The position numbers and the translations under genes were made by a program. From the NCBI RefSeq assembly GCF_000003815.2, contig NC_049984.1:8766603-8830602 (forward strand): a stretch of 64,000 bases of DNA. The letters run 5' to 3'. Positions 18,395 through 29,836 of this stretch are shown here, one piece after another. Source of the stretch: Branchiostoma floridae. Taxonomy: Eukaryota > Chordata > Leptocardii > Amphioxiformes > Branchiostomatidae. A model generated the notes under the pieces. The model had not been told where the DNA came from and ran no database searches. It saw only the letters and a program-made list of their open reading frames with translations. Position 1 is the first letter of the stretch. Each line of letters begins with the position of its first letter.

Positions 18395-18965
18395 CGCACT
18401 GGTGTTCCAGTGCTGAATCAATGGGTCGAATCGGCCTCAGCACTGGTTTTCCAGTGCTGAAGAAACGTCAGCACTGGTTTTCCAGTGCTGAACGGCCTTG
18501 TTGCAGTGCTGAAGCTCCCTCAGCACTGGAATTCCAGTGCTGAACTTTTCCGAGCACTGGTTTTCCAGTGCTGAACTTTTCCGAGCACTGGTTTTCCAGT
18601 GCTGAACTTTTCCGAGCACTGGTTTTCCAGTGCTGAACTTTTCCGAGCACTGGTTTTCCAGTGCTGAACTTTTCCGAGCACTGGTTTTCCAGTGCTGAAC
18701 TGCCGTCAGCACTCGGGTACCAGTGCTGAACTCGCGGCGGAGAGGCGGCGAGCCAGTTCAAAGGTCATTCAGCACTGGTTACCCAGTGCTGAAACCGCCG
18801 TCAGCACTGGAACCGAGTGCTGATATACAAAAGTAACGGGTTCCGCACTGGATTTTCCAGTGCTCGGGAACTTTTCAGCACTGGAAGACCAGTGCTGAAA
18901 AAACTTCAGCTCTGGGCTTCCAGTGCTGACGATTATAAAGCACTGGAACGTTCCAGTGCTGAACG
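18395..18965. repeat. Left hairpin array
   Basis: About 16 imperfect to perfect palindromes built on GCACTGG...CCAGTGC. Five consecutive units between about 18544 and 18698 are near-identical with a 31-bp period (AACTTTTCCGAGCACTGG then TTTTCCAGTGCTG). A second internal copy of the element end, ATATACAAAAGTAACGGG, begins at 18823. Confidence 0.9.
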
Positions 18966-19259
18966 TAATATTCATTCGTAGCATGCCGTCCGTACGGCTG
19001 AGTTATTTCCTTTCGACTTGTTACCTTGTTTGTGTGCTATGAATGTGGTCCCCTGCCGAAGAAGGTGTGATAATAACTAAGTACATTTATGAATTGATTG
19101 GTATAATTCAAGCTGTAGTAGCCCGTTATGTAGTGTCATGGCAATGTGGATAAAACACTTATCGTGGTATCAGGGAATTATAACTTCCCTGCAGAAAAGG
19201 ATTATCTTTGCAGACTGAATTGTTATTCGTGTCGAACAGACGGCGGTGTATCTCTAGGA

Positions 19260-19964
19260 AAAGACAGTCCCCTATTTTTCAATCAATTGAATAAAGAAAG
19301 AGATACAGTTCAGGCGCAACTTGTACCATTACGTGACAAAAGTTTGGAACAAATAATATAACGTCATTTGCTTGGTAAGTTGCTCTTGTTTTATTATGTC
19401 CGAAGGCATAGCGGCGCCGATAAAAAGGCAATACGACAAGCTTCAAACCTTTATGTTTCAACTGACAGTTGTAGTCTGACATTTCCACGCATCTTCGTAT
19501 TTCACGAAATAATTTGTTGATTTGGAATGTTTACCGCGGTGCCATTTATGTCCTTTTAACTTTTTTGTCTTTTATACTTTTTTTCTGATGTACTACGCAG
19601 AAATCTTAGTTAGATTAGAGATTTTGACCGTATAATACAGCTGTCGATTTACATTTTGTACCAGAATGTACCCTAGCTATGTATCAATCGCTACCCATTG
19701 ATGTACTACGTATATATTTCTGCTAGTGATTGGACCCAAATTTTGTAGAGAACTGTATCAATTTACCGTTGCCGTTTTGTCCCGACTTTATTACGTTTTT
19801 AGTAGTTCTTTTCACCAACTTCATCAGGCTCCCTTTATACATTTTTCAAACAATTGAATAATTGTATAGGGAAAGAAGAGATATAGTTTAGGCACATTAC
19901 GTGAAAAAAAGTTTGGTACAAATAATATAACGTCACTTGAAGTTGCTCTTGTTGTTTTATTGTG
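19260..19964. repeat. Internal direct duplication in the foldback-like element
   Basis: Segments 19260-19398 and 19828-19964 share CAATTGAATA, GGAACAAATAATATAACGTCA-type and GTTGCTCTTGTT blocks. They are diverged direct copies. A short TG-rich tract follows the second copy at about 19964-20005. Confidence 0.7.
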
Positions 19965-20311
19965 TGCGTGCGTGTGTTCGGCAGTGTGTGTGTGTGTGTG
20001 TTTGGCAGTTTCTTTGGTAGGCTCAGTCGTCCGTGCAGCTCACGGTTTATAGTCGACACTACAAGTGCGGTCCCTCTTGTTGTAACTAAATTGGGACCTT
20101 CCAATGACCTTTGGCCAAGAAAATAAAACGTTAGATGATGGCGTTACATGTTTACGGCTCGAGCTGCGGTAGATATCTATGTATATAACGTTACCACAGT
20201 TGTTTTGACAAGTTCCTAACGTGATTGAAGACGTTTTAGACAGGTTATTTTCGTTATAATTGTAAACAGCAGCTCATGCCGCCTTGAGTCGTGTCGCTAG
20301 AGTCGGGGCTT

Positions 20312-20604
20312 CAGCACTCGGTTTCCAGTGCGGAATATTTGTCAGCACTGGATTTCCAGAGCTGAAACGTCCTCAGCACTGGATTTCCAGAGCTGAAACG
20401 TCCTCAGCACTGGATTTCCAGTGCTGAAACGTCGTCAGCACTGGATTACCAGTGCTGAAACGTCCTCAGCACTGGATTTCCAGTGCTGACAGGAGGACAT
20501 TCAGTGCTGAAGCTGCCTCAGCACTGGATTTCCAGTGCTGACGGCGGCTCAGCACTGGACTTCCAGTGCTGACGACCACTTCAGCACTGGTGTTCCAGTG
20601 CTGA
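20312..20604. repeat. Right hairpin array
   Basis: About nine GCACTGG...CCAGTGC palindromes separated by short spacers (often AAACGTCCTCA), plus one half unit. The outermost unit mirrors the outermost unit of the left array. Confidence 0.9.
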
Positions 20605-20634
20605 CAGAGGAGACCGTTACTTTTGTATATTTGC

Positions 20635-20643
20635 AATGAAGAT
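20635..20643. repeat. Right 9-bp target-site duplication
   Basis: AATGAAGAT, identical to 18361-18369. Confidence 0.8.
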
Positions 20644-20957
20644 CCCCAATTCAGAAGAGGTAACATAAAAAACAAAACATTGCCAGCATAAACAAGCATA
20701 ACTTCGGTAGCACAGCAAAATCATGATCATACGGTCGACATACCGCTCGTCCGGCAACCTTTCTCTCTAGCTTCTAAACAGACACTGTCGTCTTTAACTG
20801 TGTTTCGTGCGTCTTTCCTAGCAAAATACTGTCCAGCAAGAGTGACCAGGTAACCATCAAAAGCTCTGGGATTTTTCTGATGCATACATACCCGTACTCG
20901 GACCTTTGTACGGGTACGGGGGAAGTCCCGCGCAATGTGTACTGCAAATGGACGATC

Positions 20958-20978
20958 ACTTCCGGGTGATACTTCCGG
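20958..20978 (-). promoter_or_regulatory. Paired ETS-type sites, possible C19orf12 promoter
   Basis: Two direct copies of ACTTCCGGGT (CCGGAAGT on -) start 13 bp apart. Tandem CCGGAAGT sites are typical of TATA-less promoters bound by GABPA/ETS factors. No other - strand gene is nearby, so this is a candidate start region for C19orf12. A possible 5' UTR donor GTATGT lies near 20743. Confidence 0.4.
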
Positions 20979-20999
20979 GTTTGGTAGGACCATGCCATT

Positions 21000-22560
21000 A
21001 TCAAAGTAGGGGTGAAAACACAAGTACCTTTAATTTCTCTTCTTCCACTATCTTTTGTCCCGTTGATGATGATGATATCCTTATCTATTTCTAAGCTCCT
21101 CGTGCCATTTGTGATGACTTACTATATAACGTTAGAGTTGAAAACACTAGTATCAAATATATACATCTCCTGTACTGCATTATGAAATCAAAACAGCCAA
21201 TTGATTACATGTAACTATATGATTACAATTAAGAAAGTACATCAACGTATTCAGTGCTTCTGCTCCAACACCTTGGCTCCAACATTAAAAAGGAAAGGCG
21301 CTGTCTTTACATATCATGGGGAAGGAGCCTTGGCCTTTGCGCTCCGTGGCTTGGGTCCTTGGGGGTGATTAATGACACCTTAGCTGGATTGGCCCTAAAG
21401 GTTAAGGTCACATTCTGGGTTCATTTCTGGTTCGCCGACGACTGGTACCAGATATATGTCATTTCAAAGGCCACATTTTGGTTCCACTCCGGAGATGACA
21501 GAAAATGGAAAAATGTCATGACACTAGTCCAGTTATTACCTGTAGAAGCAACACTGTCACCGTAACTGTCACTTATGTTTTTAATAGTCACACTAGTTAT
21601 CATGCACTTCTTGAAAAGACTTAGTGATTGTGGTATCACGTTTTGTCGCTTCAGTCCTTGTCACAATGTTTATGGCCTCTATCCTAATCTCCAAGCAGAT
21701 CCTACGGTGTCATAAGATAGTATCAAACTGATTCAAAGCTGGCCAGAAAGTCAGACGGGCTCCGGTAGCTAGCATACACAGCCCTAGGCTTCACTCCTCT
21801 TCACTCCTTCACGGCTTTTGATACATCTTATGATTCTCTTATGCTACCGTAGGATCTGCTTGGAGACTAAACTATCGTAGCCAAGGCATATTGTTTTGTT
21901 TTTTTTACCCATCTAATCATTTCAAAACATCCACTGTCGCTTTTTTTTTTGCAATGTCGCACAGTTTTACCCCCTCCCTTGCGATCCATCTTGGTTTGTC
22001 CAAGGAGGTTATGCTTCTCCTTCTTGCATCATCGCTTCGAAGCCGGGCTGGGAGCAAACATAGTAAGCCAATCACATCAGCTGCTGCTTGCATGCACATT
22101 TGACCTACTTAGGGGGGAACCACAAATCCCTGACCATACTATATGATAGGTTTGACATGCGGGCTACCTCCAGAGTAGATTGGCAATGGTGTATTATTTT
22201 GATGTCCCGTTTTCAACCAGGTTAAAACCCTATTTGGAAGTTTGATAGCCTGCTCTAGAGTAGACCCAGCTCTCCAACCTCTAGTATCAAGTATAGTACA
22301 AGTGTGGCTTCGTCAGGTGATATTTCCCTTGAGATGATTTGGCTGGGGGCCGTAACGTTAGATTCTTTGCGCGTGTTGTCCTGGCCTCGATGTAACAAAA
22401 CTAAACATTACATTTGTAACCCGTCCAACCTGGTCTGTCAGAACTATGGAGTAGGGACGGGAATATTTTGTAATAGCAGCAGCTGATCATGCAATGATCA
22501 CATGTTCAGCGGCCTGCTGCCTAAAGACATTGACAGGTCTTTTTCCGATACTCTCCTCTG
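21000..22560. other. Intergenic stretch between divergent C19orf12 and TP53INP genes
   Basis: No exon was recognised. It contains the MITE at 21688-21867 and a CCAAGGAGGTT motif near 22000. Open frames here are short and unlike any family I know. Confidence 0.5.
21688..21867. mobile_element. MITE with TCTCCAAGCAGATCC ends
   Basis: TCTCCAAGCAGATCCTACGG on the left is mirrored by CCGTAGGATCTGCTTGGAGA on the right, about 180 bp overall. CTAA flanks both sides and may be the target duplication. The outer CTCCAAGCAGA is shared with the elements at 14161 and 60229. Confidence 0.75.
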
Positions 22561-22620
22561 ATTGGTCAGTCCAAAGCATAGGCTCCGCCCACATGAATCC
22601 ATATATGGTTTGTGACGTCA
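22561..22620 (+). promoter_or_regulatory. Candidate TP53INP promoter: CCAAT, GC box, CArG box, CRE
   Basis: Within 60 bp lie ATTGG (22561), a GGCTCCGCCC GC box, a perfect CArG box CCATATATGG (22599-22608) and a perfect CRE TGACGTCA (22613-22620). This is the layout of a stimulus-inducible promoter. The next coding exon downstream on + is TP53INP at 27.7 kb. Confidence 0.55.
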
Positions 22621-22649
22621 CTAGCAATCAGCTGATTCTGCAAGCCACA

Positions 22650-22833
22650 ACAAAACTACTGACAGGACGTCAATAGAGCTGCTGCGAAAAATTTCCCCGT
22701 GAATTAACCGCCCAAACGTCGTTGAATTTCATCTGTACACCTTCATATCTACCTCACGCCAATCTCAAACAGCTGCTCTGCCTTCCCAAGAATCTGTTGG
22801 TGACACTGTGAAGAGGAATATTACGTTTTTCAG
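22650..22833 (+). other. Probable non-coding first exon of TP53INP
   Basis: Just downstream of the candidate promoter a CAG|GTGAGT donor at 22833/22834 could splice to the acceptor at 27654/27655 (TTCTCTTCTCCAG). The start is a guess and no ORF is involved. Confidence 0.4.
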
Positions 22834-25800
22834 GTGAGTTCTTTCTCGAGATTCGCAAACCTTTCAACCGGCACCTGAATGTCGGGTGGAATATTCCGTT
22901 GGTTGGCGGCGCCCCAAAAATCGTTAAAAATTTTCTGGTTAGTCTCCCATATGCGGTGTAAGACGTATTAGATAGTACCACTTCATTGAGGTCGATTGTG
23001 TCGGGTCAGATTCACGAGAAACCAAACCGGCAACCAAGCACAACCAAGCAAAATTTGGTTTGTTTTTATGTTTTGGTCGTTTTGGCATTTTGCCCTATTT
23101 AGTGACGTTGGCGATATGGCATTACCTTGGAAAGGCCCTGGCCTCCCGAGGTGCCAGAAAATATATCTGGTTTAACGTTAACCTCTGATCGCTTTAGTAG
23201 AAGCAGACTAGTTCCTTAGGCTAACGTTTGTTTTTAAAAAATGGAATCAGCCAGCCTTTGCGTACGTGTTTTTGAGGGGAAACGGCACAAATTTTGCCGG
23301 TTGGTTCGTTGTTTACATCCGCCGGGGTTCGATGTTTTTCCCAGGTTAGTGACCGCCCGCTGCCAGAACTTTGACCTTCAGCGCCCCGTTGATATGTTAC
23401 CCTTGAAATATGGACAGCCGTGTTACTAAAATATTACTGTATATACATCGCCAGTTCCAGTCCGTTAAAACTGGGTGTGGGCGTTCCGCGCCTTTTTTGG
23501 GGCGCACTACTAAACAGGACGGTTAAAAACATCACGCAACCATTTATTTCTAAGAATTATGCAGTATCGTAGTACAAGGAATGAGTGATGTTAACTCCTA
23601 AAACTATAGGGCTGTTGTGTGAGCGGATAAGTTGATATATCAAGGTTGCTTCTTGTCCGAGTACGTTGCTACCCCACTGAAGATGTTGCCCAATCGTTTG
23701 TTGTGAAACCCTAGAGCGGTAGGACATTCTTATGCAAATGACCAGATGATGCAAGGGTTTTGTCAAACATCAACAGCGTTCAGCGTCAGGTCAAAAGCCT
23801 AGCAACCACTTGCAATCTTGGAGTTGTATCCCAAGCTCTTCTGTGACGTTGCTTTATTCGATTGTTATGAGTGCATTATGATCTGGGCGTCTAAAATGGT
23901 TCTGTAGGTAATCTTCTGTCAAATCAAACTTAAGTCTCCTGGGAACAGGTTGTTGAACTGCATGAGAAAATCTCTTGAAAACGTTGCACATAAAATTTAA
24001 CTCCTAAACAAAAAACATTTAATCTTATTTGCATGGTCACGTACGTAAGTTTTCACAGCCAATTTTATTATTATTATTTTTTGGTGTCTACCCTTTCCCT
24101 AGATTTGGAACCACCAGTATATTTGACTAGGCCAAACTGCCCTCAAGGGCGTGTTTTGCATTCTATTAGGATTCCCCCCCTGAGTAGTGACAGGTCCACA
24201 GACACAGGTCTGGACTTGCTGCTATGCAAGGTGTGCAGAGTACAAACTGGGCTTTCTATAGCATTCAGTTTTAAATAAACAGAATTTCCACCCAGCTGGA
24301 CCTGCCTACGCCCTGCTTGTTGCTGCAGTCTGAGGCCCTTTTGTAATCTTGACAGCTGACACTCAGCATACTGAGCCTGATATAGCCCCTGAAGCGGGTC
24401 AGCATACTGCAGGTAAACAGTGATAGCCAGTGCCTGTGGCACCCAGCAACTCTCTGTCAATCACCACAAGCCCCGCCCACGGAGAACCACCAGCCCAAAA
24501 TAGAACTGGTACTGTAAAAGGTGTAATGTTTGCAAAGGTTTTATGTTCATGTTTTTTGCTGTGACCTCTTGACTGTGACCTTAAAACAGTACAGGATTCC
24601 TTGTTTCCATTATGTGAATGTAGTGCTCCTGTTGTTTCAAATGCAAAACACTCCATTTTCTCCCAACTGCTGTAAAGTTAGAGCTTTTTACAGTGCCACA
24701 TCTCTCGAAGTAGCAGTTGGATGGGCAGAGCATTAAATTCTTCTAACATGTACAATGTTGACACATTGTAGCTGGTCATGTATGTTAAGATTAAGAAGTA
24801 AACAACTTTTTGCCCCATATTTTTTGCGAGCTACAGGGTTAGGTAACTGTACCCTATATTTAAAAGTTTGGGTGGGTCACCTCAATTGAAATTTGGCCTT
24901 GGGGGTTTACATGACAAGTAAGTGGAAAATTGAAGTGATAACTTTTCCCTCCACCTCTACCAGCTGTTCTAACATTATGCACAGTAAAACTGAGTCTTTG
25001 TTGACTATTTTCACTCAACCACAAAACTGATTTCAAGACTTGGGAACAGGGATTGAGAGAAGTCATTGAAGTAAAGGGAAGAAAGCAAGAGATGAAAATT
25101 AAGATTTTTCAATAATCTCATTATCATGTTTAAATCAGATGAGATGAAAAAATATGTGTCAGTGTGGATATTTTTTTTTCAGGAAAACATTTGGCTGTAT
25201 GTGATAATGGTGATTTGTTCCATGGATGAAATACTGTCATAATGGTCACCTGACTTTCCATCGGTCCATTAACACAGCTGAGCTGCTGTAACAGTACTTT
25301 TTACTGTAAATTCGGTTATTTTTGTAGGGACATAATTTTGTGTTAAGACTGGTTTGGAAAGGAAGTTTTCTGCAGCAGTAGTGGTACATTGCAAATGCAT
25401 ATTTTTGGTGTCATGAATGCCCGGCGGAGAGGTCACCACGAAAATAAAACCACCGCAAACATTTCGAGATTTACAGTATTACCTTTGCTACAATGTAATT
25501 GTTTTTTTATAATCATAGAAATTAGCAGCAGGTTAGAATTCCTTTCTCCTTTTAAGTCACAGTTCTGTTGCGCTTCTGTTGATGTAATCGCAGTTAGTGT
25601 AATGGTATGAAACTGAAAATTTTATGTTGTTCTGCTCAATTTTGTGGGGCTCAATCTTGTTTATATATCATAGGGTTTTGCATTAGCAAATTGTGTATCA
25701 TATATCAACGTATGAATAATGACTCTGTGTTTGCGTGCAGAAACAGACAATGCTGTAATGGAGGGTGTGGTCCCAGGTGTTTATTTGACTGCCCAATGAA

Positions 25801-27654
25801 GCGTCACAGATGGAGAATTCAATGGGAATATAGATAGGCTGCTTTTTTGGTTGAATTGTATATCTGTCATTCGTATTAAACCAGGACTACAGTCTGTAGC
25901 ACACATGTAGAGTGAAAATACTCTATAGAAAATAAAACCTTAATCTTTTTATTTTCAATCAAAACCAAAGGGGGTCTGGTGTTACCATTGTATTAAACGA
26001 TGAAGGGTGGATTATACAAAATCATCATACAAGAAGTTACCAATTGAATCAACATTTCATGATGAAAATAATAAGCACACGACTGTAAACAAAATCCGTC
26101 ATGCTTCGTTGCAAAATGCAGGGGTTTGTACTTGTAACAGATGGTCTAGGACTTCCATTGTTGTTTTACAGCACTGGTAATGAGTATTCTTGTTCCCAAG
26201 AGCTATTCGTGACACAGCTTAGGTAAAAAAAAAGACTAAATTGTTAAATTTTGTCCTGAAGAAAACTGCTGCTCAAACCTCAGAATTTTGATTTTCTTAA
26301 GGTTTGCATAGGTCGGTATCATTCATAAAGTTGGTCATGGTCTGCTCAATACATTTATGAGATTATCATACTATTCGTCCTCTGAGATTTGTGCTAGACC
26401 ATCATTGACATGCAGCTGCCCAGTGACTCCCTGGAAGGCCATGCAACTTTAATAACTTGTTTAACAGGTGGTTATAATGGTAGAAGGGCAATGCCAGAAT
26501 ATTTAGAGAGCTGGGTTTGTGGGGGGATCATTTATATGTCCTCACTCTGTTCAGCATGCCTGATCTGTCATAAGAAATGAGATTTGATTATGAACCAAAA
26601 AAGGGTTAACCGTTAAGAAAAGAATGGTAGATATGTGGATAGTGAACATTTCAAATATTTTAGGTGTGGCCCCAACAATTGATGAATAATGGTATGCAAG
26701 CCAACTACAACTATTTATAAATCACCTGGCCCAGGCCTCAATATACAAAATTTTTCCATTCACCAGATCTCATATAATCTGTATGTAGTAGGCTTGAGAA
26801 GGTTTGTTACCAAGAATCCATTCCAATTATAGCTGTACTAAAAGTAAAACAGTTCAAGGCCTGATGAGCCCACTGAGCTAACACTCTGCCAGAGCATGCA
26901 ATATTTAAAGCCATCCCCAAGGATACATTTCCCTGAAGGTTTAGGATGATATTTCAACAGCCATATTTGTTCAAGCCTGGGCCAATCAGGGGGTGATGTA
27001 CATTTGACTTGCCTTGACCAGGTGTTACATCAGCCAGATCTTTACATGTATTGACTGGGAGTGGCATAATAAGGTATTCTGTGTATGTTGTGCAATCACA
27101 TGCAATCACTCCTGGACTAGGTCTTTTGTTAGCCACAGTTTATCATAGACAACTATCAGATGCAAAAACTGCAGGTAAAAATTGCATTTGGTTTGAAGTT
27201 TGCTGCAGGTCCAGCTGAAGAATATCAGTGAGAGCACTTCCAGAAAAGTGTTATATTTTGTTACTGACGTCATTTGCTTTATAATTCACTTCCAGGCAAT
27301 ATCATGCAGAATCTCTTGTAGCGTGAACAAAATTTAAAGCATTTGTTCATTGATTGTGTATGAAGTCTATTGTGTTTACTAGTATTTGGATTGGTGTGTG
27401 TCCGTAGTTATTTGAATGCACTGTCAGTGGAGTGACAGAAAGTGAGTGAGAAGATGACTGCCTTGGCCAGACTTGCTGGACTGTCAGGAAGGACAGGTCA
27501 AAAGTGGTAGAATGAGTCATTCACCAGACTTGTTACTGTTGGGATCTTGCACAAGTTACAGTCTTGTTTAACTAGGGAGTAATTATTACTTGTAATTCAT
27601 TACTAATTGTTTGTAAACATTATATTTCAAACTGTTCCTGTTTCTCTTCTCCAG
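22834..27654. other. Probable first intron of TP53INP
   Basis: No coding exon was recognised. It holds copies of a palindromic repeat family with TACTGTAAAT and AAATAAAACCACCGC blocks (about 24500-24600 and 25275-25475). The rest shows nothing I can name. Confidence 0.4.
25275..25475. mobile_element. MITE-like palindromic repeat (TTTACTGTAAATTCGG ... CGAGATTTACAGTA)
   Basis: TACTGTAAATTCG at the left is mirrored by CGAGATTTACAGTA at the right, with GAAAATAAAACCACCGCAAA next to it. The same inner block occurs at 31825-31860 and, inverted, near 24510-24580. Confidence 0.55.
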
Positions 27655-27704
27655 GTTCTGATATTCTGCATTGTGTGAGTTAAGAACAAGTTAGCTGTGC
27701 CAAG

Positions 27705-29836
27705 ATGTTCAGCGCTGTGACAAACCTACTGTTCGGTGCTAGTGAGGAGGTCGGTGCCTGCGACCTGAGGACCTCTACACTAGATGATGACTGGGTGCTA
27801 GTTGAACTACCTGGTTAGTATTGTCTTACAAGTTTCATAGGTATTAAAGAGACTGGTTCTTTTAGTTTAATGGAGCCATTTGGTGTAAAGAGGGGTTGGG
27901 GTATTTGTTTGCACTTGAAAAACTGATGTGTGAAAATCTGCATTTTCATAACATTGAATTCAGCTGATCCAAGGGATTGAACAGTTTTTTTACTGTTTTG
28001 AGTTTCAAATTAAGCTTTACACACAAAAAATTGTTGTGCGTGAAGATATGCAAATTCAAGTATTCCCTGGGGACCATAAAATGTAATATTTTTCAAACAA
28101 AAATACAAACACAAAATGTATCAGGTAACAGATGGAAAATATGCATCAAAATAGTAGAAATGACATCTGATACAATGAAAAAAAAGAGTTGTTAGTCAGT
28201 TATTGGGACTTACAGTTACCAAAATCTACAACATATTTATCTGACTCCCACAAAACACATTACAGCATCCCCTTGGTCTATTAAAATTGGTTTCACCAAA
28301 TGGAAAATATTGCTGGTTGATGAAATGTATCAAATGAAATGAGTTCACGACTAGATGAAAATAAAACATTCATAATTCATTCATTTGTTGGTTATGATTG
28401 TGTCCAACAAGCTGTGGTAATGATTGTAGCATGTTGACTGGTGATGAAATAAGACTACATTAATTTTGTAATAGGGTTGTTACTGTGTTTAATTGACCCC
28501 AAGGTGTTATCACACCAAATTGGAAGGGTTCGATTGTAGAACAGCATGAGGAAAGGCATTCATATTCATGCCGTTACTTGTACTTCAGTACACAAGTATT
28601 TCCATAACAGACCTCCAAGCTGATGATGATTGAATTGTATGCTTGGGTAGCACATGCATGATTTACAGACTATGGTGGCATAATCATCATTAGGCCTAGG
28701 AAAACTAATGTTGTGTTTTGAGTGACAGTACATGTGCTGATGCATTTGGGAGTTTGCTGGATCACTTTGACTAATTTTTTTTCTTCAAAAATCCGTACTT
28801 GCCAACCCTGTTTCTTTCATGACCCTAATACCAATGCATCAGCACATGTACTTAAGTTTAGAGGATCTATTCAAATGTATCATCATCATCTGGGCGTGCT
28901 GGTTGCATGGATGGCCATTCAAATATATCAAATTTTTTAATTGCTACAGAAGTGAGGAGAACATGTTGGAAAATGATTCAACAGTGTTTTCATCACTCAC
29001 ATGTCAGAACAGAAATTTTATCTGTGGATAATAGAATGATCCCATAGCCTTGCCCATCTTTGTCAAAACAAATAGTAAAGATACAAAAATGCAAATATTT
29101 GAAGCACATGCAGCAACTCTCTCCTTGGTCAACATATAATCGACATCCTCTCATTGGTTGAACTACTAATTGTGATGGGCATTCAGGATTGGTGTATTGA
29201 GTTGTTTGTAGTGCAAAGTTTGTTCTAATGTAATAACACTTCAAATCTCCCATCTTCTCTGCTGCAGCGGGTATGAATATACAACAAATGGAGAAGGAGA
29301 CGGAGGCCCTGACTCAATCCAGGCCTGGCGACCGTCCGTCGACTTCCTCCTCCCCGGTTCCCATTCCTGAAAACCATCCTGTGGAAGAGAGTTGGTTTGT
29401 CACCCCGCCTCCATGCTTCACCGCTGGTGGTCAATCCCCCGTTGCCATGGAAACCAACCCCATGGAGAACTTGCTCATAGAGCACCCGAGCATGTCGGTC
29501 TACGTCCAACAACGGTCGTCCCGCAATAGCTCGGGGGAAACGACGGAATCTAGTGACTCTAGCGGGCAGCATCAACAGCAAAGAAGAGATGTGGTGCACA
29601 GGCCGCCGCAGAGGGCGGCCGCCATCGCGGCCAGGGTAGGGATCGTAGAGCAGGCCAAGATGAAACGGCACGCTCAACGGGTCCAGGAGCGCCACGAGAA
29701 GAAGGCGAACAGCAAGACCAACCTGCAGCGTGCCAACCTGACCAGCTGCCGTCCCATCCGGGCTTCCCGCCACAACCGCAACCGGGGGCTGATGTGCAAG
29801 CAGCCACAGGGCCGCGTCAACAAGGGCAGGTGCTAA
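27705..29836 (+). CDS. TP53INP: TP53INP family protein (p53-inducible nuclear protein)
   Basis: Two coding exons, 27705-27813 and 29268-29836, joined in phase 1, give 225 residues. The vertebrate members shuttle between nucleus and autophagosomes, bind LC3/GABARAP and act as stress-response co-regulators. The N-terminus MFSAVTNLLFG is followed by the LC3-interacting region DDDWVLVELP (residues 27-36). The second exon has the other family blocks, SWFVTPPPCF and ENLLIEHPSMSVYV, then a basic C-terminus rich in K/R/Q. The first exon also carries 5' UTR from an acceptor at 27654/27655. A single gene here would be the counterpart of vertebrate TP53INP1 and TP53INP2. The reverse-strand frame over exon 2 is a composition artefact. 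Confidence 0.93.
28728..28851. mobile_element. Short MITE in TP53INP intron
   Basis: GTACATGTGCTGATGCATT at the left is repeated inverted at the right end (AATGCATCAGCACATGTAC). The element is 124 bp and non-coding. Confidence 0.7.

Larger units (their letters stand above)
18370..20634. mobile_element. Foldback-like DNA element with arrays of short hairpins
   Basis: The ends are inverted: GCAAGTATACAAAAGTAACGG on the left and the complement of GCAAATATACAAAAGTAACGG on the right, with 9-bp AATGAAGAT duplications outside. Just inside each end lies an array of short palindromes of the form GCACTGG-N4-6-CCAGTGC (about 16 left, about 9 right). The centre (18966-20310) has no convincing ORF, so the element looks non-autonomous. 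A 9-bp duplication plus repeated subterminal sequence recalls Foldback/Mutator-like elements, but no transposase is present to confirm this. Confidence 0.8.

Noticed and set aside
18437-18761. Open frames of about 91-97 residues made of a repeated 'SALENQC/FSTGKPVLG' unit
   Set aside because: They are simple translations of the 31-bp hairpin array in several frames and have no protein-like features.
18395-18965. CRISPR-like array (regular repeats with spacers)
   Set aside because: The repeats are palindromes with near-identical or short spacers, lie in a eukaryotic genome and are bounded by transposon ends and target duplications.
20727-21023. 98-residue - strand open frame near the ETS sites, considered as a C19orf12 N-terminal exon
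   Set aside because: The best donor (near 20743) would join to exon 17340-17505 out of frame, and no family motif was recognised.
21254-21565. 103-residue + strand open frame
   Set aside because: It has no family resemblance, and parts of its DNA look internally repeated (GGTCACATTCTGG/GGCCACATTTTGG).
24143-24460. 105-residue - strand open frame in the TP53INP intron
   Set aside because: Low-complexity Q/L-rich translation with no start context or splice support.
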